Positions 10,792 through 20,303 of a stretch of DNA of 64,000 nt are shown in pieces (position 1 is the stretch's first letter; each line of letters opens with the position of its first letter). The position numbers were made by a program, and so were the translations under genes. The notes under the pieces were generated by a model. The model had not been told where the DNA came from. It made no database searches and saw nothing but the letters and a program-made list of their open reading frames with translations. Source of the DNA: Galerina marginata (lineage: Eukaryota; Basidiomycota; Agaricomycetes; Agaricales; Galerinaceae); NCBI GenBank assembly GCA_023014335.1, contig JAECYW010000004.1:2418001-2482000 (forward strand). The letters run 5' to 3'.

Positions 10792-10835
10792 GTGGCTGTG
10801 CAGAGTACCGACGCGTCGGTACTCTGCATAGCCAC
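10792..10835. repeat. 44-bp palindrome, CGACGCGTCG centre
   Basis: The left arm is GTGGCTGTGCAGAGTACCGA running into CG, followed by its reverse complement with a single mismatch (GCATAGCC for GCACAGCC). It lies about 110 bp upstream of the JmjC remnant start, the position where copy B has a different palindrome (46743-46770). It belongs to a family with members at 18914, 19169, 29070, 46743 and 56845. Confidence 0.85.
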
Positions 10836-11040
10836 ACAAATCTCCAACATGTTAAGACAAAGCCATTTATTTATTGCGAGCCAATTCAACCAACGCAAGT
10901 AAAGGAAACACAGAAAATCAGAAAATAATAACCTTGGGCTTTTGAGGTAACTTAGTCTTAAAAAAATCTGGGTAAGGTGCAACAATACACTACGTAATCC
11001 CACAGCTCAGTACATATCTTGAGAAAGAGTTATGCGAAAG
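10836..11040. other. AT-rich non-coding stretch
   Basis: There is no convincing gene. The short minus-strand ORF here has no similarity to the other copy and no gene-like structure. Confidence 0.5.
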
Positions 11041-12080
11041 TCCGTGGTAACATGCGGGACCTCGTAGTTAGATTTTGCAGGCGCAGATAGCTGCCTGACC
11101 TGGATCGCGAAGCTGTCAATCCAGCAGAAGTGACATGGTGGGTGAATACGTACGTTGAGTCGACCCGCGTCGTGCCACCAGGTACCGTGAACAACCGCTC
11201 AGCATTCATGGGCAGGCATTAACGGACTGCAGCTGCGTTGCGGAATCGATGTCGTCAAGGCAAGCTAAGGTGATTCGGCGAGTGGCTACGTACTTTGAGT
11301 GGTCCTACTCCGGGCGTCAGTATCCGCTGCGCTTCGCCTGTACATCGTACGTGTCGTAGAACGAAGGCAAGCGTGGACATGCCGATTGGCTCCATGTCCT
11401 CAGCCGTGGCATTCAGAAGGTCGGTGCGTATTCTTGAACGCAGAGAGCCTGGCGTAGAACTGAAGACAGACCGGGGGCCGCGGGAATCGAGTCGAGAGCG
11501 AGAAGAAGAGGGCGCAGCAAAAGTCGAGTGTGAGGAGGCGAGTCGAAGGCAGCGCCTGGATCTCCTGCCCCGGTGGATGAGGGGGCCGACTGCTAGATCA
11601 AGAGTATCAGTCTAGGAGTCGTGGCGCGGTGGATGGGTACATTGGGTACATACCTCCTCAGGTGGTAGACCTACAGCCGTGCTCTGGATGACCTGGGTCC
11701 AGAGATCATCGTCGTGTGGGTGCCCGCCAGACAGCGGCGTGGAGCAAACCTAGTAGTTGTGGTGGTGCCGTCAGGAACAGCAGGCGGGGGCGAGGGGGGG
11801 GGCAGGGGGTGGGGGCTTGGATCTTCGTTCGACGGGTGGGTTGGAATTGGTAACCGCGGCGGTCTGCTTCAAATCGCAGGGCGACAAAACCACGAGCCTC
11901 CCTGCATTGATGCGCTGGCAAACGAATGGGTACAGCACGCTGAAGTGTTGAAGTCACGTACCTAGCGGGTGTCCCTTTTCAAGGGTCTCCCGTCGTGCAC
12001 CTCTCCCTGCTCCAAGTCATGCCGCAGCGAAATTGAGGGCGTCCCGTGCAGCTCGAACGCTGGGAGTTGAGAGCCCGGCC

Positions 12081-12215
12081 AGAGAGAGAGGGAGAGGGCC
12101 AGAGAGAGGGAGAGGGATAGGGCGTGGGCGTGGGCGTGGGCGAGGGCGAGGGCGAGGGCGTGAGGGAGAAAGGGAGAGAGGGCGAGGGTGAGGGCGAGGG
12201 CGAAGGCGGTGAGTG
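12081..12215 (+). repeat. GA/GGGCGA-rich microsatellite
   Basis: Interrupted runs of GAGAGG, GTGGGC and GAGGGC make this stretch almost pure purine on the plus strand. The ORFs across it encode only G/E or R/P repeats and are not genes. Confidence 0.85.
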
Positions 12216-12265
12216 GCGTGGGGGGATGAGAAACCAAGGACCAAGGGCCGAGAATTATAATAAAG

Positions 12266-12630
12266 TCGTACGACTTTGGAAGTCAGGTGATGTTCGACTC
12301 ACCTGATGTTACGCCACGCGTGACACCTCACGTCCCCCTTTGAGTCTTCGCCTTCCTCTCTTCCTTCCTTTCCTTGAGGGAGTCTTCGCCTCCCTCCCCT
12401 CTTTCTTTTCCTCTTGCGAGTCCGCCGGGATAGGTCGATAGCGCACCCCCCGCTGGGGGGATGCCACGTTGTTTTATCCCCCCCCCCTTGATTTCCTGTC
12501 TGCGAACGCGACGAGAGGTGTAAGGCTCTGGCCGTGACGGCCATCCGATGTCGCCTCTCTTGCGGTTTGCTAATTCTGCGCGTGAAGCTTTCTGCGTTCA
12601 CGAGGTAAGCTTTTATTTCATTCTTTTTTC
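12266..12630 (+). repeat. Conserved GC-rich non-coding module, copy A
   Basis: This aligns by eye with 50495-50810. Shared blocks include CGACTTTGGAA, GTTACG...GTGACAC, GGATAGGTCGATAGCGCACC, TAAGGCTCTGGC and GCCATCCGATGTCGCCTC. It ends in a splice-donor-like GAGGTAAG followed by a TTTTATTT tract. The last part (GCGTGAAGCTTT...) recurs at 13797-13860. It has no conserved reading frame, so it may be a repeat or a non-coding transcript. Confidence 0.6.
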
Positions 12631-12679
12631 CTTAAGTTTACTCAAAGACCTATACAGGTTACTGGCAGGACATGCTCTC

Positions 12680-13520
12680 TTGCCCGCTCCTCGCCTCTCG
12701 CCTCTCGCGTCCCGCGTCTCGCGTCTCGCCTCCCGCGTCTCGCGTCTCGCCTCCCGCGTCTCGCGTCTTGCCTCCCGCCTCCCGCGTCTCGCGTCTCGCC
12801 TCCCGCGTCTTGCCTCCCCCCTCCAGCCTCACGCCTCCCGTGGCTCCCGTCTCCCTCCAGCCTCACGCTTCCTGCGTCTCTCGTCTCCCTCCACCTTCAC
12901 GCCTCCCGCGTCTCGCGTCTCGCCTCCCCCCTCCAGCCTCACGCCTCCCCTCCTTCAGCCTCAAGCCTCCCGCCTCCCTCTTCTCCGTCCTCACGCCTCC
13001 CGCGTCTCGCGTCTCGCCTCCCCCTCCTCCAGCCTCACGCCTCCCGCGTCTTGCCTCCCCCTTCAGCCTCACGCGTCTCGCGTCTCGCCTCCCCCTCCAG
13101 CCTCACGCCTCCCCCTCCTTCAGCCTCAAGCCTCCCGCCTCCCTCTTCTCCCGCCTCCCTCTTCTCCGTCCTCTCGCGTCTCGCGTCTCGCCTCCCCCTC
13201 CAGCCTCATGCCTCCCCCTCCTTCAGCCTCAAGCTTCCCGCCTCCCTCTTCTCCCGCCTCCCTCTTCTCCCGCCTCCCTCTTCTCCGTCCTCACGCCTCC
13301 CGCGTCTCGCCTCCCCCTCCTCCAGCCTCACGCCTCCCGCATCTTGCCTCCCCCTCCAGCCTCACGCGTCACGCGTCTCGCATCTCCCTCACGCCTCCCG
13401 CGTCTCGCCTCCCACCTCCCCCTCCGGCCTCTCAGGTCTCGCGTCTCCCTCCAGCCTCACGCCTCACGCATCTCGCGTCTCGCCTCCCCCTCCAGCCTCA
13501 CGCCTCCCGCCTCCCCCTCC
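12680..13520 (+). repeat. CT-rich degenerate satellite
   Basis: About 840 bp consist almost entirely of variants of CGTCTCGCCTCCC and CAGCCTCACGCCTCC in irregular tandem order. Long ORFs in all three plus-strand frames encode only S/R/L/P-rich repeats, which shows they are by-products of composition. Confidence 0.9.
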
Positions 13521-13796
13521 TCCAACCCGCCACGCACTTGCAGCCGCCCACGCAACCTCACACCCCAGAGCCCGCGACGCCATACTACACTGTCTTTGGC
13601 AGTCCCTCAAGGCGAGTGGTGGGCGGCAGGACAACGCGTGGCAGGCGTATGGGCTTGGATATAGGGATTCAGGTGTGGGGGTTATCAGCGATACGGAGAA
13701 GGACAGATCCAAGGAGCGTGGGCGGGATCATGTACGAGCTCGCTCGCTCGCTTCCGTGTCCGCTACGTGTCGCCAGAACTCACGTCGCCTCACGTT

Positions 13797-13870
13797 CCTG
13801 TGCGTGAAGCTTTGTGGTTTCCTAGGTATGTTCTCAGACTTCTCTTTTACTTCATTCGGATTATTCACGG
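13797..13870 (+). repeat. Second copy of the donor-like module end
   Basis: GCGTGAAGCTTT, then GTATGTTCTCAGACTTC and a T-rich tract repeat the end of the module at 12575-12635. Related copies lie at about 50760-50815 and 50930-50985 in the copy-B spacer. Confidence 0.5.
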
Positions 13871-14434
13871 GCCTACAGACTATGTGGCACTCCGTTTGCC
13901 GTCTTGGCCTTCACGACGCGCCTCTCCGCCTACTCTGACCGACCAACCCGGTGTCCTTCGTCGCGTTGCTCGCGTCGAAAGTCACCTTCGATATCGACAT
14001 TAACAGACGCCAAGGTGACGATAGCATAGACCTACTTTCGTCAATTTTCAATTCTTTCTCTTCTGATGCATGTTTGGTTTTATTTTTCTACTTGGTAATT
14101 TGAACTAACTGTTGCTGCTTATCAGCTCAGCTCAGCTGCCCCTGCTTTGCAAGGCAAAGTTGAGGGCGACCTGGCACGCCGATCATCCCCTCCCTCCCCC
14201 ACCACCATACCCTTTCTTTAGTCTTCATTGACGTTCTTCAGTACTATTTATCCCCTTTATTCTTTATTGTATGTTGTTGTATTATTCCACTGACATCATA
14301 TCTAAGGTTTGTAAGTTTGGCCCTGTGAGTAGAGTATCTAATACCTTGAAGTTTAACAGCTTGTGACACCTTCCAGTGACGCTCTCCGGTGTTGTCACAT
14401 TTAGGTGATAATCTTGTTATCAACAACCTTCATC

Positions 14435-17400
14435 ATGTCTAGCTTTACTCCTGTTCTTCTGCCTATATTCACCTATTCTTTGGAACTCAGTGAACTCTTA
14501 ACTGCTTCCTTTGAGGAACTAGAGAAGAGATCCATTGATAAGGTTACCAGGGTGTTGTGGGAAAAGAATATGCTGGACAAGATTGCTGTTGATCATCTCA
14601 AATTTGTGGGTATCATGCTGAACTCCAGACTGAAAAGAAGGTTCTAAGTCATTGAAGATCCCACCAATTAAAACATGGCTGCAGATGAGCATTTCTATGG
14701 ATGTAGAGGCCCTCTCAGACTTGGAAATCTTGCAATTTTTTGTTGGAAACCAATTTTGGCAGAAATACAATCCAGAGGAAGCTATGAAATATCTAGAGCA
14801 GCTTCAACACATTGTAGATAAGATGCAGGTAAGGAATCTTCTTGTCAGCTATAATCTTATTACTAAATATTGTTAGTTTGGAACAAATCAACCTCAACAC
14901 CACCAGCTGAACTTCTTAGAAGATATTACCCAGCATGACTTTGTTGCTGAAGAAAATTCTGCGGAATTTATTGAGGACTCGGAAAAGGAAGAGGATGACG
15001 ATTCTGACTATGAAGAAGGTCTTGATTCTCTGTCTATTTCTTCTGGGCCTCAGTCGCCACCTCGGAAGCGTCAAAAACAACCCAAACGAACAATAAACCG
15101 CACCCAAAGAACTACTTCTGTCAACTCTTCCGTATCTTCTGTTACTTTTGAGGCTTTTAACAACATGCCTATTCTTTCAAACAACCAATCCACCTGGAAC
15201 CAAACCCTAGAGGCCAATCCAAGCTTTTGGGAGCTGAAATGTCTAAGCTGGAAGACCTTACTGGATGCTGCTTATAACCTCAGAGAGGTAAATATTAAAT
15301 TTACAAGTTAAATAGCTGATATTCACTCTACAAAACTGCAGAACACCACTTTATCTCAAGAGCGCAACGAAGAAGAGTATCAAAATGTTGTTGGAGTCCT
15401 AAGAGAGATACGCAAAGTACAGCGTGGTATTTATTCAAGAGCAGAGTGGCAGGACGCTGTGAAGGTAAAATAGCTTTCCAAATTTATAACCTGATTAACC
15501 TTCATCTGTAGAGCTCGCAACTTGCAAAAAGTGTCAAACTTTGGAGCAGCCCTTATACGCTTCTCCACTGCAAGGCTTCTTTTGCGGTCTCTCTTATAAG
15601 GAGAAACAGGATTACTGAGTCTTTAAGTTTGATTCTATATTCCTGGATACCTAAAGAAGAAGTCCTTACTTGGATGCCTTTGGATAAAGTTCCAACATTT
15701 TCTGTTAGTCATTTTCTAATCTATAAGAATATAGTTTCTAACTCACTCTAGCTAAATGGCCCAAGAAAATTAGAGGGAAAAGAGCTACTACAATTTTTCA
15801 AAGAATATCCAGACATCATTCCCCGTCAAAGTTATCCTTCTTCGGTTTATTTTCTTTTGAATCTGGATAACTTCATCATAGCCTACAAACAGTGGCTAGC
15901 TTTTGCCTTACATGAAGCCGATCAATTGAAAAAGAGGGACTGGTACAAATATGATGTTAGTCCTTATTTAACTAATTTCAATCTTAAATTTACTTATCCA
16001 TATTTTAGCTTAATGCCTTAAAACAAGAAACTGAGATGCAGGATCTATATTCAGGCCTTATCCGACTACTTGAACAACAGATCCGGAGTGGGCATCTCAC
16101 ATCTTATAGAAACCCGGCCTTAGAAACTATACTTGGGAGGACTATAGCCTTTCGGAATGTTCTCAAAGACCTAAGTGATAAGATCCTTCAAAAACGCCCC
16201 GTATGTGTCAATATTCAATTCAAATATTCAATCCAAACCTGATAGTCATCCAGACCCTCAATTCTCCTTGTCCGAATTGTCAACTTGGTCAGAGGCCATT
16301 GCTGCGCATGGCAAAAACAAGTTCTTACTTTCTAGGTGAGTCCGACTATAAATAAAGGTTAAAATAAGTAAATAATGCATAGTCCGCTCAAATGTGAAGC
16401 TATTGGGATGATCTTATACTCAAAAAAAGCAGAAAAATGAGGCCGTTCTAACAAGCCTAAAACGGCTTGGTCACGTGACCAGGAAGGCCGTGATTTTTAC
16501 AATTTTTTTGATACCAAGATCATCAAAATTGGCCCAGTAATGGCTGAGATACAGAAACCATGCAGGGTCACTATAGCAGTGGGAGAATTTCCAACCATTG
16601 CGTTAGAAACCATTTCCTTCTGCTATCAAGTGTAGAAAACAAGTTCTTTTACTACGTAAGAACTTGTAACAAGATTAATTCATACATCGCTTAGTTTTTA
16701 TCGGATTGCCTTGAAATAAAGTGTGTAATTATCAGAAAAATTAGGGCTATCAAATGATGTCACATATGTATTGTCACATTGTTATGTGACTTACTAAATG
16801 CGGAATATTGTTTGAAATACACAGTAAATAAGCCATTTTAAGAGATTTTAAAGGCATTAAAATAAAATAAAAATACTAATGATGTTTTTTTACCTAAAAG
16901 ATGGTCTGTGCACACATATCACATGACATATCCCTGAAAATATTTTGGTCTAACTTGGTGCATCAACTGATTCCAAGGCAATTGCACAAAGTTCTGCTGT
17001 GAGTTTGATTATGTAAGCATCTAGAACATTATATTCAAGTCATTTGGTCATGTTTTGCAATGTTTGGTGTGGCTTTCATGGGTTATCCAGTCAGTTTAAC
17101 ACCAATTTTGCGATTTTTACTGAGTTAAGCTAGCTGTTTGCCAGATTTGGACACCATGACATCATTGCAAAACATATGTAAATATTTGTACATTATTCTA
17201 GATTGGTCTGGGTAACATATTTTAGTATATCTAGCTCACTGAAATCTGTTTTAAGTGTAAATTTACACAAATTTGCGCTTTTTGGGTCGTGTGAACAGGT
17301 CACATGACCTAATCAACCCTGGATACACATGCCACATGAAAGCCGTGATTTTTACAATTTTTTTGATACCAAGATCATCAAAATTGGCCCAGTAATGGCT

Positions 17401-18792
17401 GAGATACAGAAACCATGCAGGGTCATTATAGCAGTGGGAGAATTTCCAACCATTGCGTTAGAAACCATTTCCTTCTGCTATCAAGTGTAGAAAACAAGTT
17501 CTTTTACTACGTAAGAACTTGTAACAACAAAAAATGCCGAAGAAATATATTTGTCTCAACAGATAACAAGCTGGATCTTTCTCTGGCTGGTGTCGGAGTT
17601 TCTTTTGCAGATAAAAAGGACCAAATCGACGCGATTCCAGTCTGCTTTATTCTTTTAATTGTCTTGATTTCTTACTGATTATTCTGGTAGGGCAATAACC
17701 TTAAAAGTGGCCAGAAGCCTATTATTCTGCATCCTTCTGATGACAGATTACAACTGGAAGAGGTTATGTATGATGAAGAGGTCATTGCAAGATGTGGATT
17801 TCAACTCTTCAAATTCTATGACCAGAAAAATCCTTCAAAATTGGTATAGTGTATTTTTCAATCAATAACTATTTTTCTTATTTGATTACAGTTGGACTTT
17901 TGGGTTTATAATCCTTTTCCAAGTGATATCTTTGAGCGTCTCTTAAAATATCACCAAGGTCTTCGAGAGCTCAATCTCAAAAGCCTGAAGCGCGGTTCAC
18001 AGTTTGAGTTTTTTTCTCAAGGGACTATGGTTCCCAGAGGTTCTCGGATAGCTATGGGAGGCCTTCCTGGGGATGCATATGTTATGTATCCAGGAATGGA
18101 GGGTTTGGATCCTGAAGGAATTAACCTGCTATTCAACGATGCCGAGGTTTTTCTCATATTTTAATTTGAAGTATTTGGCTCTGATCATATATCCTTTCTT
18201 TTAGACCTCTATGATACTTTCAGAAGCAGCCAGATTATTTTCTTTTGATCATTTTATAGCTCTTGATAAGTCAAGCAAGGAGGGTGACAGGCTGGGCACT
18301 TCAGGTGCCACCACATATCACTGCAACAACTATACTGCACCCCTCCATAAGGACAACGACACTGTTCCCGGAATTTGCTCTCAATATCAGCTTCAAGCTC
18401 GAAAAGACCTTAAGGAATACTCTTTTATTTATGGTGACTATCGGAAATATGTGGTGGCTAGAACAAACTCTTTATGGTATTTATTTTTAAGCTGATTAGA
18501 TCCTCTGACTAATATTTGTTTTTTTAGGTCATTCAGTGGATCCACTATGCATGGAACTATGCTACCTTCTACACTGCCTTTAAGGCCAGAAGATATTACG
18601 ATTGAAAAATGTCAAGACAGTGGTCAACAGAAGCTTAGACAAAGAGATCAAGGTGGTGATGGCGGTGGTGACAGGCCACCAAGAGTCTCCAATGGAGATC
18701 ATAGAACTGAAACCAAGAAAAACAATATAGCCGCGCAAAAGTATCAGAAAGTTCGGGTTTGTCATGAAGAGATTTATAACTACTGGAATTAG
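14435..18792 (+). pseudogene. TET/JBP-like 2OG-Fe(II) dioxygenase gene, copy A, disrupted
   Basis: This is a multi-exon paralogue of the gene at 53591-56743, with the same exon order. The start is MSSFTPVLLPIF. The first intron (52 nt, donor GTGGGT) precedes the exon beginning IPPIKTW. An acidic stretch and the basic run PPRKRQKQPKR follow. Near the end are the HxD motif in NNYTAPLHKDND and the distal histidine in MHGTMLPS, the metal-binding pattern of Fe(II)/2-oxoglutarate dioxygenases. The family assignment rests on these motifs and is tentative. The exon with CPNC is split by a 1.24-kb Helitron-like element (16284-17524). Even without that element the flanks are one base out of frame relative to copy B, so this copy is probably dead. 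Confidence 0.55.
16284..17524 (-). mobile_element. Non-autonomous Helitron-like element, long form
   Basis: The 3' terminus lies at 16284 and the outer 5' terminus at 17524. An internal 5' terminus ends at about 16674, before the 650-bp unique block. It sits in a coding exon of the copy-A TET-like gene. Copy B has no element there, so the insertion is younger than the cassette duplication. The short ORF over its end (from about 17415) is an artefact of element plus host exon. Confidence 0.9.
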
Positions 18793-18913
18793 TGAACTTG
18801 ATTGTTAAATACTTGGGTTTTTTAATTATTTACTCAACAACCACTGCTGTGAAAGGTATTGCTTTTGAACCGTAAAGTCTATTGTACAACAATAAATGAG
18901 GTGAAAAGTTGTC

Positions 18914-18963
18914 TAGGTGGCTGTGCAGAGTACCGACGCGTCGGTACTCTGCACAGCCACCTA
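18914..18963. repeat. 50-bp perfect palindrome
   Basis: The left arm is TAGGTGGCTGTGCAGAGTAC followed by CGACG, and the right arm is its exact reverse complement. It lies between the TET-like and SET genes of copy A, 120 bp past the TET-like stop. Confidence 0.95.
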
Positions 18964-19168
18964 AAAAATAAAAAGAATATAATTCTCGTTTACACTTCAG
19001 GCAAAATTAGTTGGAGGTATTTTGAATAAGCTATTCAGTGATATGGGTTGCTTGGATTTCAGAAAAACATTACTATATGGAGTACTGCTGGTACTCCGTT
19101 AATTATTTGGAATGCTGTTTTTACTTCTAGAAGACCAGTTTATGCGCCTAGTGTTAACAAAGAAAGTA

Positions 19169-19212
19169 GTGGCTGTGCAGAGTACCGACGCGTCGGTACT
19201 CTGCACAGCCAC
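19169..19212. repeat. 44-bp perfect palindrome
   Basis: The core is the same as at 18914, with arms starting GTGGCTGTGCAGAGTACCGA. The 5' flank differs (TA directly before) and CCTAAA follows as at 18963. It lies in the same intergenic region. Confidence 0.95.
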
Positions 19213-19805
19213 CTAAAATGTAAAGTTTCAACGACAAGTTTATAGACTTTTTCAACACCCTCTCATTTAACTATTTTTTTAAATCTTATTTTTGGCTGAT
19301 AGGCAAGGCATTCATCTGTGAGATAACTAAGTTACAAAAACCCAGACTATATATTTATTCTACTCTATTTTCTTCCTCCTATGATAGGAGAGGGATTCAT
19401 CTGTGGGGGAGACCCCCAAAGGTTTCTATGAAAACAATCAGACAAGTGATATAATAGATGATAGTGGATTTACTTACTTTGGACCTTTAACCTATGAAAA
19501 CCTGGCGTGGAAAACTTTGTTCACCCTGTTTCCAAGGTTTTCTGATAAAGGAATCAGACAAGCAACAAATAACTGCCAATTTACTTACATAGTCGCATCT
19601 TCAGCCTTTAAACTCTGGAAACCGGGTGCATGGAAGGTCATTAAGACCATTCTGTGTGATAGAGAAAGAAGGAGGTAGGCAAAGAAATATTGAATATAGG
19701 TTGATATAAGCAGATGTGGAGAGTCTTGCGGAAATTGCTACTGATCCACACCTAGGTCAGTTGCTTATAAAGATGTTGAAAGACAAAAATAGTACAATAA
19801 ATGAT
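19213..19805. other. AT-rich intergenic stretch with an imperfect duplication
   Basis: Two imperfect copies of a roughly 120-bp segment lie at about 19424-19670. Shared landmarks are AATCAGACAAG and ATTTACTTAC. They account for a 91-codon ORF at 19403-19678 (MGETPKGFYE...) that resembles no known family and has no counterpart in copy B. It is more likely repeat sequence than a gene. Confidence 0.45.
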
Positions 19806-20245
19806 GGATAGGGCTGTGCTGCGCAGCCATTAAAGCCATGTACATAGCATTGCGCAGTCATTAAAACCATATACATAGCATTGCGCAGTCATTAAACCTA
19901 CGCATATAGCACTGCACAGTCATCAAAGCTATGTACATAGCATTGCGCAGTCATTAAAGCCATATACATAGCATTGCACAGTCATTAAAGCTATGCATAT
20001 AGCACTGCACAGTCATTAAAGCTATCTAAGTATCATCACACTGTCTTAAAGCTATGCATGTAGTGCTGCACAGCCTATAAAGCCATGAAAGTAGTATTGC
20101 ACAGCATTAAAACTATGAGATTAGTATGGCGCAGCCTTTAAAGCTATGAAAGTAATATCACGCAGCCTTTAAAGCTATGAAATTAGTATCGCGCAGCCTT
20201 TAAAGCTATGAAATTAGTATTGCGCAGCCCTAAACCTATGAGAGT
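19806..20245 (+). repeat. Minisatellite of about 31-bp units upstream of SET gene A
   Basis: About 14 degenerate units of the type TGCGCAGTCATTAAAGCCAT plus ATACATAGCAT run up to the TATA box of the SET gene. Copy B has only a few scattered related units (about 56955-57100). The array appears to have expanded in the promoter of copy A. Confidence 0.88.
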
Positions 20246-20250
20246 ATGTC

Positions 20251-20258
20251 TATATAAG
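20251..20258 (+). promoter_or_regulatory. TATA box of SET gene A
   Basis: TATATAAG followed by ATTCC lies 46 bp before the ATG. The same TATATAAGATTCC lies at the same distance before the copy-B SET gene (57107), which supports a real core promoter. Confidence 0.7.
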
Positions 20259-20303
20259 ATTCCAGGATACTACAATGAGCTTTAATTTCTTTCACTCACT
20301 CCA

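Larger units (their letters stand above)
11041..14050. other. GC-rich spacer between JmjC and TET-like genes, copy A
   Basis: Base composition shifts abruptly from AT-rich to GC-rich. The many long ORFs on both strands overlap each other and come from simple sequence. They include runs of GGGCGA/GAGAGG units near 12085-12215 and a CT-rich satellite. No protein family is recognisable. Copy B has a GC-rich spacer at the same place (46.87-53.4 kb), and the two share a conserved non-coding module (12266-12630 against 50495-50810). Confidence 0.6.

Noticed and set aside
12548..13938. Long overlapping ORFs of 295-419 codons on the plus strand
   Set aside because: They run through the CT-rich satellite in all three frames and encode only S/R/L/P repeats, so their length reflects composition, not coding.
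14435..14647. 80-codon gene MSSFTPVLLPIF... as a stand-alone small gene
   Set aside because: The stop lies inside a 52-nt intron also present in copy B. It is exon 1 of the dioxygenase-like gene.
17415..17678. 87-codon plus ORF, and similar ORFs over element ends (22200-22385, 31582-31785, 5010-5195)
   Set aside because: They are made by the terminal module of the Helitron-like element joined to host sequence.
19806..20245. CRISPR-like array
   Set aside because: The units are contiguous and degenerate, with no constant repeat plus unique spacers, and the genome is eukaryotic. It is a minisatellite.
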